The notes below the pieces were generated by a model. The model was not told where the DNA came from. It worked only from the letters and a program-made list of their open reading frames with translations, and did not search any database. A stretch of DNA of 64,000 bases, taken from assembly GCF_902506165.1 (NCBI RefSeq), contig NZ_LR733817.1:5768184-5832183 (forward strand), written 5' to 3'. This document shows, in pieces, positions 46,869 to 57,124 of this stretch (its first letter is position 1; each line of letters opens with the position of its first letter). This DNA comes from Bosea sp. 29B (GTDB lineage Bacteria > Pseudomonadota > Alphaproteobacteria > Rhizobiales > Beijerinckiaceae). The position numbers and the translations under genes are program-made.

Positions 46869-48065
46869 TTACTTCTTCACCAGCGGGCACTTGCTCTCCG
46901 ACAGCGGCGCGATGATCTCGGCCGCCGGAATCTTGCGGACCACCTTGAAATAGTCCCAGGGCGCCTTCGATTCGGAAGGGGCCTTGGCCTCGACCAGCAG
47001 CATGTCGTTCAGCAGCCGGCCATCTTCGCGGATCTTGGCGCCGGGTGCATAGAAGTCGTCGACCGGCAGCTCCTTCATCTTGGCCGCGACAGCAGGGCCC
47101 GCGGCCGTGCCGGCCGCCTTCACCGCCTTGAGGTAGTGCAGCACCGAGGAGTAGACGCTGGCCTGGATCATACCCGGCATCTTCTTCGTCCGCGCCATAT
47201 AGCGGTCGGCGAAGGCGCGGCTCGGCTTGTCGGCGTCATGGTAGTAGGCGGCGGTGGTGATCAGCCCCTTGGCCTTGTCGAGGCCGAGCCCGTGCACGTC
47301 GCTCAGGACCACGACCATGGCGGCGAGCTTCTGGCCGCCATCGACGAGGCCGAACTCACCGGCCTGCTTGATCGAATTGATCGTGTCGCTGCCGGCATTG
47401 GCGAAGGCGACGATCTTGGCCTTGGAGGCCTGCGCCTGCAGCAGGAAGGAGGAGAAGTCGGGCGTCGAGAGCGGCGCCCGCACGGTGCCGAGTGTCTTGC
47501 CGCCATTGGCGGCGACAACCCTCTCGATGTCGGCGGTGAGCTGATGGCCGAAGGCGTAGTCGGCGGCGATGATGTACCAGCTGTCGCCGCCCTCGCGCAG
47601 GATCGACAGCGCCGTGCCCTTGGCCGAGGTCGCCGTATCGAAGGTCCACATGAAGCCGGTCGCCATGCAGTCCTCGTTGAAGAGGCGCGTCGTCGCCGGG
47701 CCGTTGTAGAGCGCGACCTTCTGCTTTTCCTTGGCGATGCCGGCTACGGCGAGCGCCACGGCCGAATTGGTCAGGTCGGCGATGGCGGTGACGCCATCGA
47801 CATCGTACCAGCGCCGCGCCAGGCCGGCGGCGACGTCCGGCTTGTTCTGGTGGTCGCCCGAGACGATCTCGATCGGCTTGCCCAGCACCGAGCCGCCAAA
47901 ATCCTCGATCGCGAGCTTGGCCGCCTCGACCGAGCCGAGCCCGCCGAACTCGGCATAATTGCCCGACTGGTCGTTGAGGACGCCGATCTTGACCGCGTCC
48001 TGCGCCCGCACGGTCGAAGCCGTCGCCAGCAGCGCAGCCGCCACAAGGCAAGCAATCCGTTTCAT
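46869..48065 (-). CDS. Branched-chain-amino-acid-type ABC transporter substrate-binding protein
   Basis: The 398-residue protein has a signal peptide (cleaved near STVRAQ) and a type I periplasmic binding fold of the LivJ/LivK family (KIGVLNDQSGNYAEFGGLGS, AIADLTNSAVALAVAGIAKE, WYIIAADYAFGHQLTADIERVV, NDMLLVEAKAPSESK). Such proteins deliver amino acids, amides or aromatic acids to ABC importers. No permease or ATPase gene is next to it. It sits between adk and rpsM, where alphaproteobacteria usually have nothing, and has its own promoter-like signals on both sides. Confidence 0.9.
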   Translation of the reverse strand: MKRIACLVAAALLATASTVRAQDAVKIGVLNDQSGNYAEFGGLGSVEAAKLAIEDFGGSVLGKPIEIVSGDHQNKPDVAAGLARRWYDVDGVTAIADLTNSAVALAVAGIAKEKQKVALYNGPATTRLFNEDCMATGFMWTFDTATSAKGTALSILREGGDSWYIIAADYAFGHQLTADIERVVAANGGKTLGTVRAPLSTPDFSSFLLQAQASKAKIVAFANAGSDTINSIKQAGEFGLVDGGQKLAAMVVVLSDVHGLGLDKAKGLITTAAYYHDADKPSRAFADRYMARTKKMPGMIQASVYSSVLHYLKAVKAAGTAAGPAVAAKMKELPVDDFYAPGAKIREDGRLLNDMLLVEAKAPSESKAPWDYFKVVRKIPAAEIIAPLSESKCPLVKK

Positions 48066-48168
48066 GTCGTCCTCCCGTTTGCCGGCCGATCGGTCCACCG
48101 GCGATGGCGCGTGCCACCGGCATCGGCTGCCGTCGTCCCGTGTCTTGGCCGTCATGGGCCTGGGGCGG

Positions 48169-48197
48169 AGTTCAGTCGGAGGGAGGAGATGTGTCAA
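48169..48197 (-). promoter_or_regulatory. Candidate promoter of the ABC binding-protein gene
   Basis: On the minus strand TTGACA (48197-48192) is followed after 17 bases by TGAACT (48174-48169), about 100 bases before the start of the binding-protein gene and just past the stop of the PhnA-like gene. Confidence 0.5.
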
Positions 48198-48257
48198 TTG
48201 CAACCGCGGCGCGCGAAACCGCGCCTGCGCTGGCGTAAATGCGCACGGCGAGTCCCC

Positions 48258-48560
48258 TCACCGCTTGCGCACGAACTCCGTGCGCAGCACCAGGCCCTTG
48301 ATGCTCTCGTGGCGGCAGTCGATCTCTTCGGGATTGTCCGTCAGCCGGATCGAGCGGATCACCGTGCCCTGCTTCAGGGTCTGGTTGGCGCCCTTGACCT
48401 TGAGGTCCTTGATCAGCGTCACCGCGTCGCCGTCGGCCAGGATGTTGCCGGAGGCGTCGCGGACCTCGAGCTTTTGCGCCGCGGCGGCTGCCAGTTCCGA
48501 AGCCGGGCGCCACTCGCCGGTCGCCTCGTCATAGACATAGTCGTCATCGCCATCGGCCAT
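48258..48560 (-). CDS. PhnA/YjdM-like protein
   Basis: The 100-residue protein carries the C-terminal PhnA domain: VRDASGNILADGDAVTLIKDLKVKG, then GTVIRSIRLTDNPEEIDCRHESIKGLVLRTEFVRK in pieces. The zinc-ribbon half found at the front of E. coli YjdM is replaced by a short acidic stretch (MADGDDDYVYDEATGEWRP). Despite the old name, a role in phosphonate use is not established. It follows the adk terminator and precedes the ABC binding-protein gene. Confidence 0.85.
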   Translation of the reverse strand: MADGDDDYVYDEATGEWRPASELAAAAAQKLEVRDASGNILADGDAVTLIKDLKVKGANQTLKQGTVIRSIRLTDNPEEIDCRHESIKGLVLRTEFVRKR

Positions 48561-48581
48561 GGGCTCGGCTCCTTTGCCAAG

Positions 48582-48609
48582 AAAAAACCGCGCGACGAGA
48601 GCCGCGCGG
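48582..48609 (-). terminator. Rho-independent terminator after adk
   Basis: On the minus strand CCGCGCG (48609-48603), an 8-base loop and CGCGCGG (48594-48588) are followed by TTTTTT (48587-48582). It lies 27 bases past the adk stop and should end the spc-secY-adk transcript. Confidence 0.85.
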
Positions 48610-48636
48610 CATCTGAATGACCGATCAGGCTGGATA

Positions 48637-49218
48637 TCAGCCCGCCAGCGCCTGGTCGATCGCGCTCGCCACTTGCTCGATCGGCTGCATGCCGTCGATC
48701 GGCGTCAGCTGGCCGCGCTTCTCGTAATAGGGCGCGACGATCGCGGTGTCGCGGTTATAGGCTTCGAGCCGGGTCTTGAAGACCTCCGGGTCGTCGTCCT
48801 TGCGCACCGGCTGTCCGGCGGCCTTGGCCTCTTCGGCACGGCGCACGATCCGGTCGACGAGCTTGCTCTGGTCGACGCGGAGCTCCAGCACCTTGTCGAG
48901 CTTCAGCCCCTTGCCGGCCAGCATCGAGTCGAGCGCCTCGGCCTGCGCCAACGTGCGCGGGAAGCCGTCGAGGATGAAGCCCTTCCTGGCATCGGCTTCT
49001 TCGATGCGGTCGGCGACGATGCCGATGACGATCTCGTCCGAGACCAGCCCGCCGGCGTCCATCACGGCCTTGGCCTTGAGGCCGACCGGCGTGCTGGCGG
49101 CGACTGCCGCACGCAGCATGTCACCGGTCGAGAGCTGCGGAATGCCGTGCTTCGCGACGATCCGTGTCGCCTGAGTGCCTTTGCCCGCCCCCGGCGGCCC
49201 CAGGAAAATCAGCCTCAT
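48637..49218 (-). CDS. adk: Adenylate kinase (short-lid form)
   Basis: The 193-residue protein has the P-loop [11 protein letters not shown], the AMP-binding [10 protein letters not shown] and [12 protein letters not shown], and the lid-side [26 protein letters not shown]. The lid lacks the Cys4/His zinc insertion of long forms, as is normal in alphaproteobacteria. It converts AMP and ATP to two ADP. Its ATG overlaps the secY stop (TGATG), so the two are translationally coupled. Confidence 0.97.
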   Translation of the reverse strand: MRLIFLGPPGAGKGTQATRIVAKHGIPQLSTGDMLRAAVAASTPVGLKAKAVMDAGGLVSDEIVIGIVADRIEEADARKGFILDGFPRTLAQAEALDSMLAGKGLKLDKVLELRVDQSKLVDRIVRRAEEAKAAGQPVRKDDDPEVFKTRLEAYNRDTAIVAPYYEKRGQLTPIDGMQPIEQVASAIDQALAG

Positions 49219-50555
49219 CAGCGCCTTGCCCCCCTCAACTTCGCCTTTTTGACCAGCCCCTCATACTGATGGGCCAGCAGATGACCATGGACCTGAGCCA
49301 CCGTGTCCATGGTCGTCGTCACCACGATCAGCAGCGAGGTGCCGCCGAGCAGGATGATCGGAATCTGGGCATAGGTGATCATGAACTCCGGGATCAAGCA
49401 GACGATAGTCAAATAGGCGGCGCCGAGCACGGTGATGCGGGTCAGCACCCGGTCGATATGCTCGGCGGTGCGCTCGCCCGGGCGGATGCCGGGCATGAAG
49501 CCGCCATGCTTCTTGAGATTGTCCGCCGTCTCGACCGGATTGAACACGATCGCGGTGTAGAAGAAGCAGAAGAAGACAATCAGCGCCGCATAGAGGAACA
49601 TGAACAGCGGCCGACCATGCGCGAGGTAGGTCGCCATCGTCGACAGGATGCCGGTGCCGCCCGAAGCCTGCGAGAAGCTAGCGATCGTGGTCGGCAGCAG
49701 CAGCAGCGACGAGGCGAAGATCGGCGGGATCACGCCGGCGGTGTTGAGCTTCAGCGGCAGGAACGAGGTCTGGCCCTCATACATGCGGTTGCCGACCTGG
49801 CGCTTGGGGTAGTTGATCAGCAGGCGGCGCTGGGCGCGCTCGACGAAGACCACGAAGGCGATGACGCAGACCGCCATCACCATGACGAGCAGCAGCAGGC
49901 CGGTCGAGATCGCGCCCTGGCGGCCGAGCTCGAGCGTCTGCGCCAGCTGGGCCGGGAATTCGGCGATGATGCCGGCGAAGATGATCATCGACGTGCCGTT
50001 GCCGATGCCGCGGCTGGTGATCTGCTCGCCGAGCCAGAGCAGGAACATGGTGCCGCCGACCAGCGTGATCGTGGTCGAGATCAGGAAGAACGGCCCCGGC
50101 TCCAGCACGAGATTGCCCGAGCCCTGCAGACCGACGCCGATGCCCCAGGCCTGGAACAGCGCCAGCACCAGCGTCAGATAGCGCGTGTACTGGTTGAGGA
50201 TCTTGCGGCCCGCCTCGCCTTCCTTCTTCAGCGTCTCGAAGGTCGGGACGACGCTGGAGAGCAGCTGGATGATGATCGAGGCCGAGATGTACGGCATGAT
50301 CGCCAGCGCGAAGATCGCGAGCCGGCCGACCGCACCGCCGGAGAACATGTTGAACAGGCCGAGCACACCCGACTGGGTCTGCTTGAACAGGTCCGCGACT
50401 GCATCCGGATTCATGCCGGGCAGCGGGATATAGGTGCCGAGCCGGTAGACGATCAGCGCCCCCAGCGTGAACCAGATCCGCTTCTTCAGTTCGTCGGCCT
50501 TGGCCAGCGCGCCGAAGTTCAGGTTTGCCGCAAGCTGTTCAGCCGCCGATGCCAT
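49218..50555 (-). CDS. secY: Preprotein translocase subunit SecY
   Basis: The 445-residue protein has ten membrane helices, with family segments [66 protein letters not shown] and [19 protein letters not shown]. It forms the protein-conducting channel with SecE and SecG. ATG 50555 gives the usual N-terminus [20 protein letters not shown]-rich hairpin (50597-50626) lies in the 98-base gap after rplO. Confidence 0.98.
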   Translation of the reverse strand: MASAAEQLAANLNFGALAKADELKKRIWFTLGALIVYRLGTYIPLPGMNPDAVADLFKQTQSGVLGLFNMFSGGAVGRLAIFALAIMPYISASIIIQLLSSVVPTFETLKKEGEAGRKILNQYTRYLTLVLALFQAWGIGVGLQGSGNLVLEPGPFFLISTTITLVGGTMFLLWLGEQITSRGIGNGTSMIIFAGIIAEFPAQLAQTLELGRQGAISTGLLLLVMVMAVCVIAFVVFVERAQRRLLINYPKRQVGNRMYEGQTSFLPLKLNTAGVIPPIFASSLLLLPTTIASFSQASGGTGILSTMATYLAHGRPLFMFLYAALIVFFCFFYTAIVFNPVETADNLKKHGGFMPGIRPGERTAEHIDRVLTRITVLGAAYLTIVCLIPEFMITYAQIPIILLGGTSLLIVVTTTMDTVAQVHGHLLAHQYEGLVKKAKLRGARR

Positions 50556-50596
50556 GCGTCCGGTCCTTGGGTGTTTCTCTGGTCTAGACAGTCGAA

Positions 50597-50626
50597 CGGC
50601 GGCCAAGGCTTCGGGCCCGGCCGCCG
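50597..50626 (-). other. Hairpin between rplO and secY
   Basis: CGGCGGCC (50597-50604) and GGCCGCCG (50619-50626) form an 8-bp stem in the longer-than-usual gap between rplO and secY. There is no T run. It may limit read-through into secY or protect the upstream mRNA. Confidence 0.35.
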
Positions 50627-50653
50627 CTCGCGTTAGTCATGTAAGCGTGGAAG

Positions 50654-51133
50654 TCACGCCTGTGAAGCGGCAGCCGCCAGGATCTTGACCGTGCCACCAG
50701 CCTTCTCGATCGCCTCGACGGCCGACTTCGACGCACCGGCCACCTCGAAGGCGAGCTTCGCCTTGAGTTCGCCAACGCCGAGGATCTTGACGCCGTCCTT
50801 GGCCTGCCGGGTGATGACGCCCGCAGCGACCAGCGCCTCGATCGTCACCGCACCCTTGGCATCGAGCTTCCCGGCTTCGACCGCCTGCTGGATGCGACCG
50901 AGGTTGACCTCGTTCAGATCCTTGGAGAACAGGTTGTGGAAGCCGCGCTTCGGCAGGCGCCGATAAAGCGGCATCTGGCCGCCTTCGAAGCCCTTGACCG
51001 CCACGCCGGCGCGAGCCTTCTGGCCCTTGACGCCACGTCCGCCGGTCTTGCCCTTGCCGGAGCCGATGCCGCGGCCGACGCGGATGCGCGACTTGGTCGC
51101 GCCTTCGTTGTCACGAATATCAGTGAGTTTCAT
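50654..51133 (-). CDS. rplO: 50S ribosomal protein L15
   Basis: The 159-residue protein begins [20 protein letters not shown] and has the Gly-rich [21 protein letters not shown] arm that threads into 23S rRNA, here quoted in part. It lies 12 bases after rpmD, in the standard spc order. Confidence 0.97.
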   Translation of the reverse strand: MKLTDIRDNEGATKSRIRVGRGIGSGKGKTGGRGVKGQKARAGVAVKGFEGGQMPLYRRLPKRGFHNLFSKDLNEVNLGRIQQAVEAGKLDAKGAVTIEALVAAGVITRQAKDGVKILGVGELKAKLAFEVAGASKSAVEAIEKAGGTVKILAAAASQA

Positions 51134-51145
51134 GGTTCGCCCTCC

Positions 51146-51340
51146 TCACTTCGCGTCGACGACGCGGACGAGGTGCTTGACCTTCTCGACCATGCCACGC
51201 GCAGCCGGCGTGTCCTGCAGGGTCGATTGGCGGCGGATCTTGTTCAGGCCGAGACCGATCAGGGTCTGGCGCTGCGAGGCGTCGCGGCGGATCGGCGAAC
51301 CGATCTGCTCGACGGTGAAGGTCTTGTCAGCCTTTGCCAT
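51146..51340 (-). CDS. rpmD: 50S ribosomal protein L30
   Basis: This is the 64-residue bacterial L30, with [20 protein letters not shown] and [22 protein letters not shown] 51340 is chosen because it gives the normal L30 length; Met codons further upstream lie in the end of rpsE. Confidence 0.96.
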   Translation of the reverse strand: MAKADKTFTVEQIGSPIRRDASQRQTLIGLGLNKIRRQSTLQDTPAARGMVEKVKHLVRVVDAK

Positions 51341-51350
51341 CGAACCCTCC

Positions 51351-51914
51351 TCACGCGTCCGCGCCGGCATCCGCGCCGGCATCGCGGCGGCGGGTCTGCA
51401 GGGCCGAAACCTTGAGCGAGCGACGCGCGGCGACGCTACGCGGCGAATCCTCGTTCTTCAGCGCATCGAAGGTGGCGCGCACGAGGTTGTACGGGTTCGA
51501 AGAGCCGAGCGACTTCGAGACCACGTCCTGCATGCCGACCGCCTCGAAGACGGCGCGCATCGGGCCGCCGGCGATGATGCCGGTACCGGCCGGGGCAGCG
51601 CGCAGGATGACCTTGCCGGCGCCATGACGGCCGTGGACGTCATGGTGCAGCGTGCGGCCATCGCGCAGCGGGACGCGGACGAGGCCACGCTTGGCGGCTT
51701 CCGTCGCCTTGCGGATCGCCTCAGGCACTTCACGGGCCTTGCCGTGGCCGAAGCCGACGCGGCCCTTCTGGTCGCCGACGACGACGAGGGCAGCGAAGCC
51801 GAAGCGACGGCCGCCCTTCACCACCTTGGCGACGCGGTTGATGTGGACCAGGCGGTCCACGAATTCAGAATCACGCTCTTCGCGGTTCTGACGGTCACGA
51901 GGTTCTCTCGCCAT
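51351..51914 (-). CDS. rpsE: 30S ribosomal protein S5
   Basis: The 187-residue protein has the N-domain [42 protein letters not shown] and the C-domain [21 protein letters not shown]5 helps mRNA entry and decoding accuracy. An unusually long 134-base gap with a hairpin separates it from rplR. The C-terminus has a short repeated Ala-Gly-Ala-Asp tail. Confidence 0.97.
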   Translation of the reverse strand: MAREPRDRQNREERDSEFVDRLVHINRVAKVVKGGRRFGFAALVVVGDQKGRVGFGHGKAREVPEAIRKATEAAKRGLVRVPLRDGRTLHHDVHGRHGAGKVILRAAPAGTGIIAGGPMRAVFEAVGMQDVVSKSLGSSNPYNLVRATFDALKNEDSPRSVAARRSLKVSALQTRRRDAGADAGADA

Positions 51915-52001
51915 ATCTTCCTCTTACTTGCGCGGACGGTGCCGATCATGGCCCGCCGCTCGCTCGAGCGCTCCGGAATGGAGCGACTTTCCAAATGCGA
52001 T

Positions 52002-52030
52002 ATGCGGGAAGCCCGTGAGGCCTCCCGCAT
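52002..52030 (-). other. Hairpin in the rplR-rpsE gap
   Basis: ATGCGGGA (52002-52009) and TCCCGCAT (52023-52030) form a perfect 8-bp stem in the 134-base gap between rplR and rpsE, where neighbouring gaps are about 10 bases. No T run follows. Confidence 0.45.
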
Positions 52031-52048
52031 CCCGCGATAGTCAACCAA

Positions 52049-52411
52049 TCAGAAGCTCAGCCCGCCTTCGCGAGCAGCTTCGGCCAGCGCCTTGACGCGG
52101 CCATGGTACATATAGGCGCCACGGTCGAACACGACCTCCTTGACGCCGGCCATGATGGCGCGCTCGGCAAGGATCTTGCCGATCTGCGCCGCGGCCTCGA
52201 CATTCGCGCCCGACTTGATGTCGGCGCGGATATCTTTGTCCAGCGACGAGGCCGAAGCGAGCGTCAGCCCCTTGGCGTCGTCGATGACCTGCGCATAGAT
52301 CTGCTTGCCGGTGCGGTGCACCGACAGGCGGGCGCGGCCATTGGCCACCGCCTTGATCGCGCGACGGACGCGGGCCTTGCGGCGCGCAGTCGCAACTGTC
52401 TGCTTGCTCAT
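52049..52411 (-). CDS. rplR: 50S ribosomal protein L18
   Basis: The 120-residue protein has [39 protein letters not shown] and the ending [21 protein letters not shown]18 binds 5S rRNA together with L5. It follows rplF by 11 bases. Confidence 0.97.
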   Translation of the reverse strand: MSKQTVATARRKARVRRAIKAVANGRARLSVHRTGKQIYAQVIDDAKGLTLASASSLDKDIRADIKSGANVEAAAQIGKILAERAIMAGVKEVVFDRGAYMYHGRVKALAEAAREGGLSF

Positions 52412-52422
52412 GGCTCGCGTCC

Positions 52423-52956
52423 TTACTTCTTCTTGCCTTCCTTGCGGAAGATGAACTCGCCGGCGTACTTGACGCCCTTGCCCTTGTAGGGCTCGGGACC
52501 GCGATAGTCGCGGATCTCGGCGGCGGTCTGGCCGACGACCTGCTTGTCGATGCCGGAGATCACGATCTCGGTCGGCTTCGGCGTGACGATCGCGACCCCG
52601 GCCGGGATCGGATAGTCGATGTCGTGGCTGTAGCCGAGCGAGAGCTTCAGGATCTTGCCGGCGACCGCGGCCTTGTAGCCGACGCCGTTGATCTCGAGCT
52701 TCTTCTCGAATCCGGCCGTCGTACCGACGACCAGGTTGTTGATGCGGGCGCGCGAGGTGCCCCAGAGCGCGCGGGCGCGCTTGGTCTGCGAGCGCGGCTG
52801 GACGGCGATGGCGCCGTTCTCCAGTGCAACCGAGACCTCCTCGGGAACCTCGAAGGACAACTCGCCCTTCGAGCCCTTGATCTTGACCAGCTGGCCCGAG
52901 ACGTTGGCAGTGACGCCAGCGGGGACCGAGACGGGCTTCTTACCGATACGAGACAT
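52423..52956 (-). CDS. rplF: 50S ribosomal protein L6
   Basis: The 177-residue protein shows the two L6 repeats: [20 protein letters not shown] near the start and the C-terminal signature [21 protein letters not shown]6 supports the factor-binding centre next to the sarcin-ricin loop. It lies 35 bases after rpsH. Confidence 0.97.
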   Translation of the reverse strand: MSRIGKKPVSVPAGVTANVSGQLVKIKGSKGELSFEVPEEVSVALENGAIAVQPRSQTKRARALWGTSRARINNLVVGTTAGFEKKLEINGVGYKAAVAGKILKLSLGYSHDIDYPIPAGVAIVTPKPTEIVISGIDKQVVGQTAAEIRDYRGPEPYKGKGVKYAGEFIFRKEGKKK

Positions 52957-52991
52957 TGGATCTCTCCTGATGAGCAGCTGTGCGCGAAAGG

Positions 52992-53390
52992 TCAGAAGAC
53001 CTTGCAGAGCACTTCGCCGCCCACGTTCTGCTCGCGGGCAAGATGATCGGACATCACGCCACGGGGCGTGGAGACGATGGTGACGCCGAGGCCGTCGGCC
53101 ACGCGAGGCATGGTCTCGACCGAGGAGTAGACGCGACGGCCGGGCTTCGACACGCGCGAGATCGACCGGATGACCGGCTGTCCCTCGTGGTACTTCAGCT
53201 CGATGTCGAACTCGGTGCGGCCGTTGCCGAACTCGGTGGTCGAATAGCCGCGGATGTAGCCTTCTGACTGCAGCACGTCCAGAACGCGGGCACGCAGCTT
53301 CGAGCCCGGAGTGGAAACGCGCGACTTGCGCCGCATCTGCGCATTGCGGATGCGGGTCAGCATATCGCCAAGCGGATCGATGATCGCCAT
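52992..53390 (-). CDS. rpsH: 30S ribosomal protein S8
   Basis: The 132-residue protein starts [20 protein letters not shown] after the initiating Met-Ala-Ile-Ile and has [19 protein letters not shown] and the closing [21 protein letters not shown]8 is a primary 16S rRNA binder, and in E. coli the translational repressor of the spc operon. Whether it regulates here is not shown. Confidence 0.97.
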   Translation of the reverse strand: MAIIDPLGDMLTRIRNAQMRRKSRVSTPGSKLRARVLDVLQSEGYIRGYSTTEFGNGRTEFDIELKYHEGQPVIRSISRVSKPGRRVYSSVETMPRVADGLGVTIVSTPRGVMSDHLAREQNVGGEVLCKVF

Positions 53391-53402
53391 GATGCTACCT
53401 CC

Positions 53403-53708
53403 TCACCAGCTCGACTTGACGAGGCCGGGAACCAGCCCCTTGTTGCCGAGCTCGCGCAAAGCAACGCGCGACATCTTCAACTTGCGATAGAAAGCGCGCG
53501 GGCGGCCGGTGACTTCGCAACGGTTGCGCACGCGGATGCCGGCGGAATTGCGCGGCAGTTCGGCCAGCTTCAGGCGAGCGAGGAAGCGCTCGTCCATCGA
53601 CTGGTTCTCGTCATTAGCGATCGCGAGAAGACGCGCACGACGGCCCGCGAATTTCTTCACGAGCGCCTTGCGGCGGTTGTTGTTCTCGACGGAGCTTTTC
53701 TTAGCCAT
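53403..53708 (-). CDS. rpsN: 30S ribosomal protein S14 (zinc-free type)
   Basis: This is the 101-residue long form, with [35 protein letters not shown] and the ending [14 protein letters not shown]. It has a single Cys, so the zinc ribbon of the short form is absent. It lies between rplE and rpsH in the standard order. Confidence 0.97.
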   Translation of the reverse strand: MAKKSSVENNNRRKALVKKFAGRRARLLAIANDENQSMDERFLARLKLAELPRNSAGIRVRNRCEVTGRPRAFYRKLKMSRVALRELGNKGLVPGLVKSSW

Positions 53709-53744
53709 CGATATCTCCTGGTTTCCGCGTATGAGCCCGAAGGC

Positions 53745-54311
53745 TCACTGCCGGAACGGGAAGTTGAAGTGCTTGAGCAGGGCGCGTGCCTCGTCATCCG
53801 ACTTCGCAGTCGTGCAGACGATCACGTCCATGCCCCAGACCTGGTCGACCTTGTCGTAGTTGATCTCGGGGAACACGATGTGCTCCTTGATCCCGAGCGC
53901 GAAATTGCCGCGCCCGTCGAACGACTTCGGGTTGAGACCACGGAAGTCGCGCACTCGCGGAAGAGCAATGGTAACGAGCCGGTCGACGAACTCGAACATC
54001 TTGGTCTTGCGCAGCGTGACCTTGGCACCCACCGCCATGTTCTCGCGCAGCTTGAAGCCGGCGATGGCGAGGCGGGACTTGGTGATGACCGGCTTCTGGC
54101 CGGCGATCATGGCGAGGTCGCCGGCGGCGTTGTCGACCTTCTTGCGGTCGGCCGTGGCTTCGCCCACGCCCATGTTGATGACGACCTTCTCGAGGGTCGG
54201 CACTTCCATGACGTTCTTGTAGCCGAACTCGGCGATCATCGCGGGACGGACGACGTCCTCGTAATGCTTCTTCAAACGCGGCGAGAGCGCCGCCTGCTGA
54301 TTGTCAGCCAT
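53745..54311 (-). CDS. rplE: 50S ribosomal protein L5
   Basis: The 188-residue protein has [40 protein letters not shown] and [21 protein letters not shown]5 holds 5S rRNA and contacts P-site tRNA. It overlaps the end of rplX by 8 bases. Confidence 0.97.
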   Translation of the reverse strand: MADNQQAALSPRLKKHYEDVVRPAMIAEFGYKNVMEVPTLEKVVINMGVGEATADRKKVDNAAGDLAMIAGQKPVITKSRLAIAGFKLRENMAVGAKVTLRKTKMFEFVDRLVTIALPRVRDFRGLNPKSFDGRGNFALGIKEHIVFPEINYDKVDQVWGMDVIVCTTAKSDDEARALLKHFNFPFRQ

Positions 54312-54621
54312 CGATCAGATCCCCCGAACGCTTGGCGAAACGGACCTTGCGGCCGTCATCGAGCACCTTGAAGCCGACGCGGGTCGGCTTGCCGTCCTTC
54401 GGATCGGCAACGGCCAGGTTCGACAGGTCGATCGTGGCTTCCTTGCTGATGATGCCGCCCTCGGACTGGGCGGTCGCCTTGGTGTGCTTCTTCACCAGGT
54501 TCACGCCGCGCACGACGGCGCGGGCATCCTTCGGCAGGACCTGGAGCACTTCGCCGTTCTTGCCCTTGTCGCGGCCGGCGAGCACGACGACCTTGTCGCC
54601 CTTCTTGATTTTCGCAGCCAT
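54304..54621 (-). CDS. rplX: 50S ribosomal protein L24
   Basis: The 105-residue protein has the KOW motif at its start ([20 protein letters not shown]), then [20 protein letters not shown]24 initiates 50S assembly. Its ATG overlaps the rplN stop by one base (TGATG). The open frame continues upstream, but ATG 54621 gives the normal length. Confidence 0.97.
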   Translation of the reverse strand: MAAKIKKGDKVVVLAGRDKGKNGEVLQVLPKDARAVVRGVNLVKKHTKATAQSEGGIISKEATIDLSNLAVADPKDGKPTRVGFKVLDDGRKVRFAKRSGDLIDG

Positions 54622-54989
54622 CACAGCACCTCGGGAGCGAGCGAAATGATCTTCATGTGGTTCTTGGCGCGCAGCTCGCGCGGAACCGGTCCGAAGATAC
54701 GGGTGCCCACCGGCTCCTTCTGGTTGTTGATCAGCACGGCCGCGTTGCGGTCGAAGCGGATCACCGAACCATCGGCGCGCTTGATGTCCTTGGCGGTGCG
54801 CACGACGATCGCCTTCATGACGTCGCCCTTCTTCACGCGGCCGCGCGGGATGGCTTCCTTGATCGAAACCACAATGATGTCGCCGATGCGGGCATAGCGC
54901 CGCTTCGAGCCGCCGAGAACCTTGATGCACATCACGCGGCGGGCGCCAGAATTGTCGGCGACCTCGAGATTCGTCTGCACCTGGATCAT
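54621..54989 (-). CDS. rplN: 50S ribosomal protein L14
   Basis: The 122-residue protein has [40 protein letters not shown] and [21 protein letters not shown]14 lies at the subunit interface. A 110-base gap separates it from rpsQ, the longest gap in the S10-to-L5 section. Confidence 0.97.
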   Translation of the reverse strand: MIQVQTNLEVADNSGARRVMCIKVLGGSKRRYARIGDIIVVSIKEAIPRGRVKKGDVMKAIVVRTAKDIKRADGSVIRFDRNAAVLINNQKEPVGTRIFGPVPRELRAKNHMKIISLAPEVL

Positions 54990-55099
54990 GGCCTTGATCC
55001 TTCCATTCCATATCAGCGCGGTTTCCGGACAAAGGCGTTATGCCCTGCCCGGACTACGACTGACGGGGGTCGATCGCCCCCTGGCCTCAATGATTCGAC

Positions 55100-55342
55100 T
55101 TACGCCTTGGGAGCGTTGTCGAGCACAACCCAGCTTTTCAGCTTGGAAATGGGCTTCGACTCCTCGATCCAGACCGAGTCACCGACCTTGAACGACCCCG
55201 CCTCGTCATGGGCGTGATAGTTCTTCGAACGGCGCACCGTCTTCTTGAGGAGCGGGTGCGTATAACGCCGCTCGACCTTGACCACAACAGTTTTGTTTTG
55301 CTTGTCGCTAACGACGACGCCCTGCAGCACGCGCTTCGGCAT
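55100..55342 (-). CDS. rpsQ: 30S ribosomal protein S17
   Basis: The 80-residue protein has [40 protein letters not shown] and [20 protein letters not shown]17 is an early 16S rRNA binder. It lies 13 bases after rpmC. Confidence 0.97.
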   Translation of the reverse strand: MPKRVLQGVVVSDKQNKTVVVKVERRYTHPLLKKTVRRSKNYHAHDEAGSFKVGDSVWIEESKPISKLKSWVVLDNAPKA

Positions 55343-55355
55343 GGTCCCCTACTCC

Positions 55356-55568
55356 TCAGGCGCTCACTGCCGCGGTCTTCGACCGCTGCAGTGTCTTGAT
55401 GCGGGCGATCTCCTTGCGCACCAGGGTGACCCGAGCGGTATTCTCGAGCTGACCGGTGGCGCGCTGGAAACGCAGGTTGAACTGCTCCTTCTTGAGCTTG
55501 AGAAGCTCGTCCTGGAGCTGGTCCGCGCTCATCACTTTGAGATCGGACAGGCGTTGAGTCGATTTCAT
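55356..55568 (-). CDS. rpmC: 50S ribosomal protein L29
   Basis: The 70-residue helical protein has [39 protein letters not shown] and [13 protein letters not shown]. It sits by the tunnel exit near the SRP and trigger factor docking site. ATG 55568 is chosen because it gives the family length. Confidence 0.96.
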   Translation of the reverse strand: MKSTQRLSDLKVMSADQLQDELLKLKKEQFNLRFQRATGQLENTARVTLVRKEIARIKTLQRSKTAAVSA

Positions 55569-55578
55569 CTCGCCCTCC

Positions 55579-55992
55579 TTACTCGGCGATGCGCTGGATG
55601 AAGCGGGTCTTGATCGGCAGCTTGGCGGCGCCGAGACGGAGCGCCTCGCGGGCGATATCCTCCGGCACACCGTCGAGCTCGAACATGATCCGGCCCGGCT
55701 TGACCTTGGCCGCCCAGAACTCGGGCGAACCCTTGCCCTTACCCATGCGGACTTCGGTCGGCTTCTTCGAAACCGGCACGTCCGGGAAGATCCGGATCCA
55801 GACTCGGCCCGCGCGCTTCATGGCGCGGGTGATGGCACGACGGGCCGCCTCGATCTGGCGGGCCGTGACGCGCTCCGGCTCCTGGGCCTTCAGGCCGAAC
55901 TGGCCGAAGTTGAGGTCCGTACCGCCCTTGGCGACGCCGGAAATGCGTCCCTTGAACTGCTTACGGAACTTAGTGCGCTTTGGTTGCAGCAT
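55579..55992 (-). CDS. rplP: 50S ribosomal protein L16
   Basis: The 137-residue protein has [40 protein letters not shown] and [20 protein letters not shown]16 organises the A-site region of the 50S subunit. It lies 18 bases after rpsC. Confidence 0.97.
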   Translation of the reverse strand: MLQPKRTKFRKQFKGRISGVAKGGTDLNFGQFGLKAQEPERVTARQIEAARRAITRAMKRAGRVWIRIFPDVPVSKKPTEVRMGKGKGSPEFWAAKVKPGRIMFELDGVPEDIAREALRLGAAKLPIKTRFIQRIAE

Positions 55993-56010
55993 GGCTCTTC
56001 TCGATCAGCC

Positions 56011-56727
56011 TTACGCAGCCTGCTCGCGACGTTCGCGGCGCTCACCACCGGAGCGGCCGCCCTCGTCCGAGAGGCGCTTGTCCTGGGCCATCGGGTCGTG
56101 TTCGAGGATCTCGCCCTTGAAGATCCAGACCTTGATCCCGCACGTGCCATAGGTCGTGAAGGCGGTGGCGACGCCGTAATCGACGTCGGCGCGCAGCGTA
56201 TGCAGCGGCACGCGGCCCTCACGATACCATTCGAGGCGCGCGATTTCCGCGCCGCCGAGACGGCCCGAGCAGTTGATGCGGATGCCCTCGGCGCCCAGAC
56301 GCATCGCCGACTGCACGGCGCGCTTCATGGCGCGACGGAAGGCGACGCGGCGCTCGAGCTGCTGCGCGATCGAGTCGGCGACCAGGGTCGCGTCGATCTC
56401 GGGCTTGCGCACCTCGACGATGTTGATCGTCACGTCGGCGTTCGTCAGCTTCGAGACCGTCTTGCGCAGCTTCTCGATGTCGGCACCCTTCTTGCCGATC
56501 ACCACGCCCGGACGAGCCGAGTGGATGGTGACGCGGCACTTCTTGTGCGGACGCTCGATGATGATCTTCGAGACGGCGGCCTGCTTCAGCAGCTTCATCA
56601 GGGCGGCGCGGATCGCCATGTCCTCATGAAGCAGCTTGCCGTACTCGCCCTTGCTGGCGAACCAGCGCGAATCCCAGGTCCGGTTGATGCCGAGACGAAG
56701 GCCGATCGGATTGATTTTCTGACCCAT
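56011..56727 (-). CDS. rpsC: 30S ribosomal protein S3
   Basis: The 238-residue protein has [20 protein letters not shown], the KH domain with [18 protein letters not shown], and [19 protein letters not shown] and [15 protein letters not shown] near the end. S3 lines the mRNA entry tunnel and has helicase activity. Confidence 0.98.
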   Translation of the reverse strand: MGQKINPIGLRLGINRTWDSRWFASKGEYGKLLHEDMAIRAALMKLLKQAAVSKIIIERPHKKCRVTIHSARPGVVIGKKGADIEKLRKTVSKLTNADVTINIVEVRKPEIDATLVADSIAQQLERRVAFRRAMKRAVQSAMRLGAEGIRINCSGRLGGAEIARLEWYREGRVPLHTLRADVDYGVATAFTTYGTCGIKVWIFKGEILEHDPMAQDKRLSDEGGRSGGERRERREQAA

Positions 56728-56737
56728 CGTTCTCTCC

Positions 56738-57121
56738 TCAGGCCTTCGCAGCCTGAACTTCGCGCACCACGATCGTGATGTTGGCGAAGGGCTTCATGAT
56801 GCGGGCGCCACGGCCGCGAGCGCGGGCATGGAAGCGCTTCATGACCAGCGCCTTGCCGACGAAAGCCTGGGACACGACGAGGTCGTCGACGTCGAGATCA
56901 TGGTTGTTCTCGGCGTTGGCGATCGCGCTCTGCAGGCACTTGCGCACATCGGTCGAGATCCGCTTGCGCGAGAACTCGAGGTCGGCGAGCGCGGTCGAGA
57001 CCTTCTTGCCGCGGATGAGCTGGGCGAGAAGGTTCAGCTTCTGCGGGGAGACGCGCAGGTTGCGCGCCACCGCCTTGGCCTCGTTCTCGGGCAGCGCACG
57101 GGGGGCGGAGGGCTTACCCAT
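56738..57121 (-). CDS. rplV: 50S ribosomal protein L22
   Basis: The 127-residue protein has [20 protein letters not shown], the extended loop region [20 protein letters not shown] and [19 protein letters not shown]. The loop lines the exit tunnel. It lies 3 bases after rpsS. Confidence 0.97.
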   Translation of the reverse strand: MGKPSAPRALPENEAKAVARNLRVSPQKLNLLAQLIRGKKVSTALADLEFSRKRISTDVRKCLQSAIANAENNHDLDVDDLVVSQAFVGKALVMKRFHARARGRGARIMKPFANITIVVREVQAAKA

Positions 57122-57124
57122 GGC

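Noticed and set aside
49164..50636. 490-codon open frame opposite secY
   Set aside because: Asp/Gln/Arg-rich low-complexity translation opposite a certain gene; an artefact of third-position GC.
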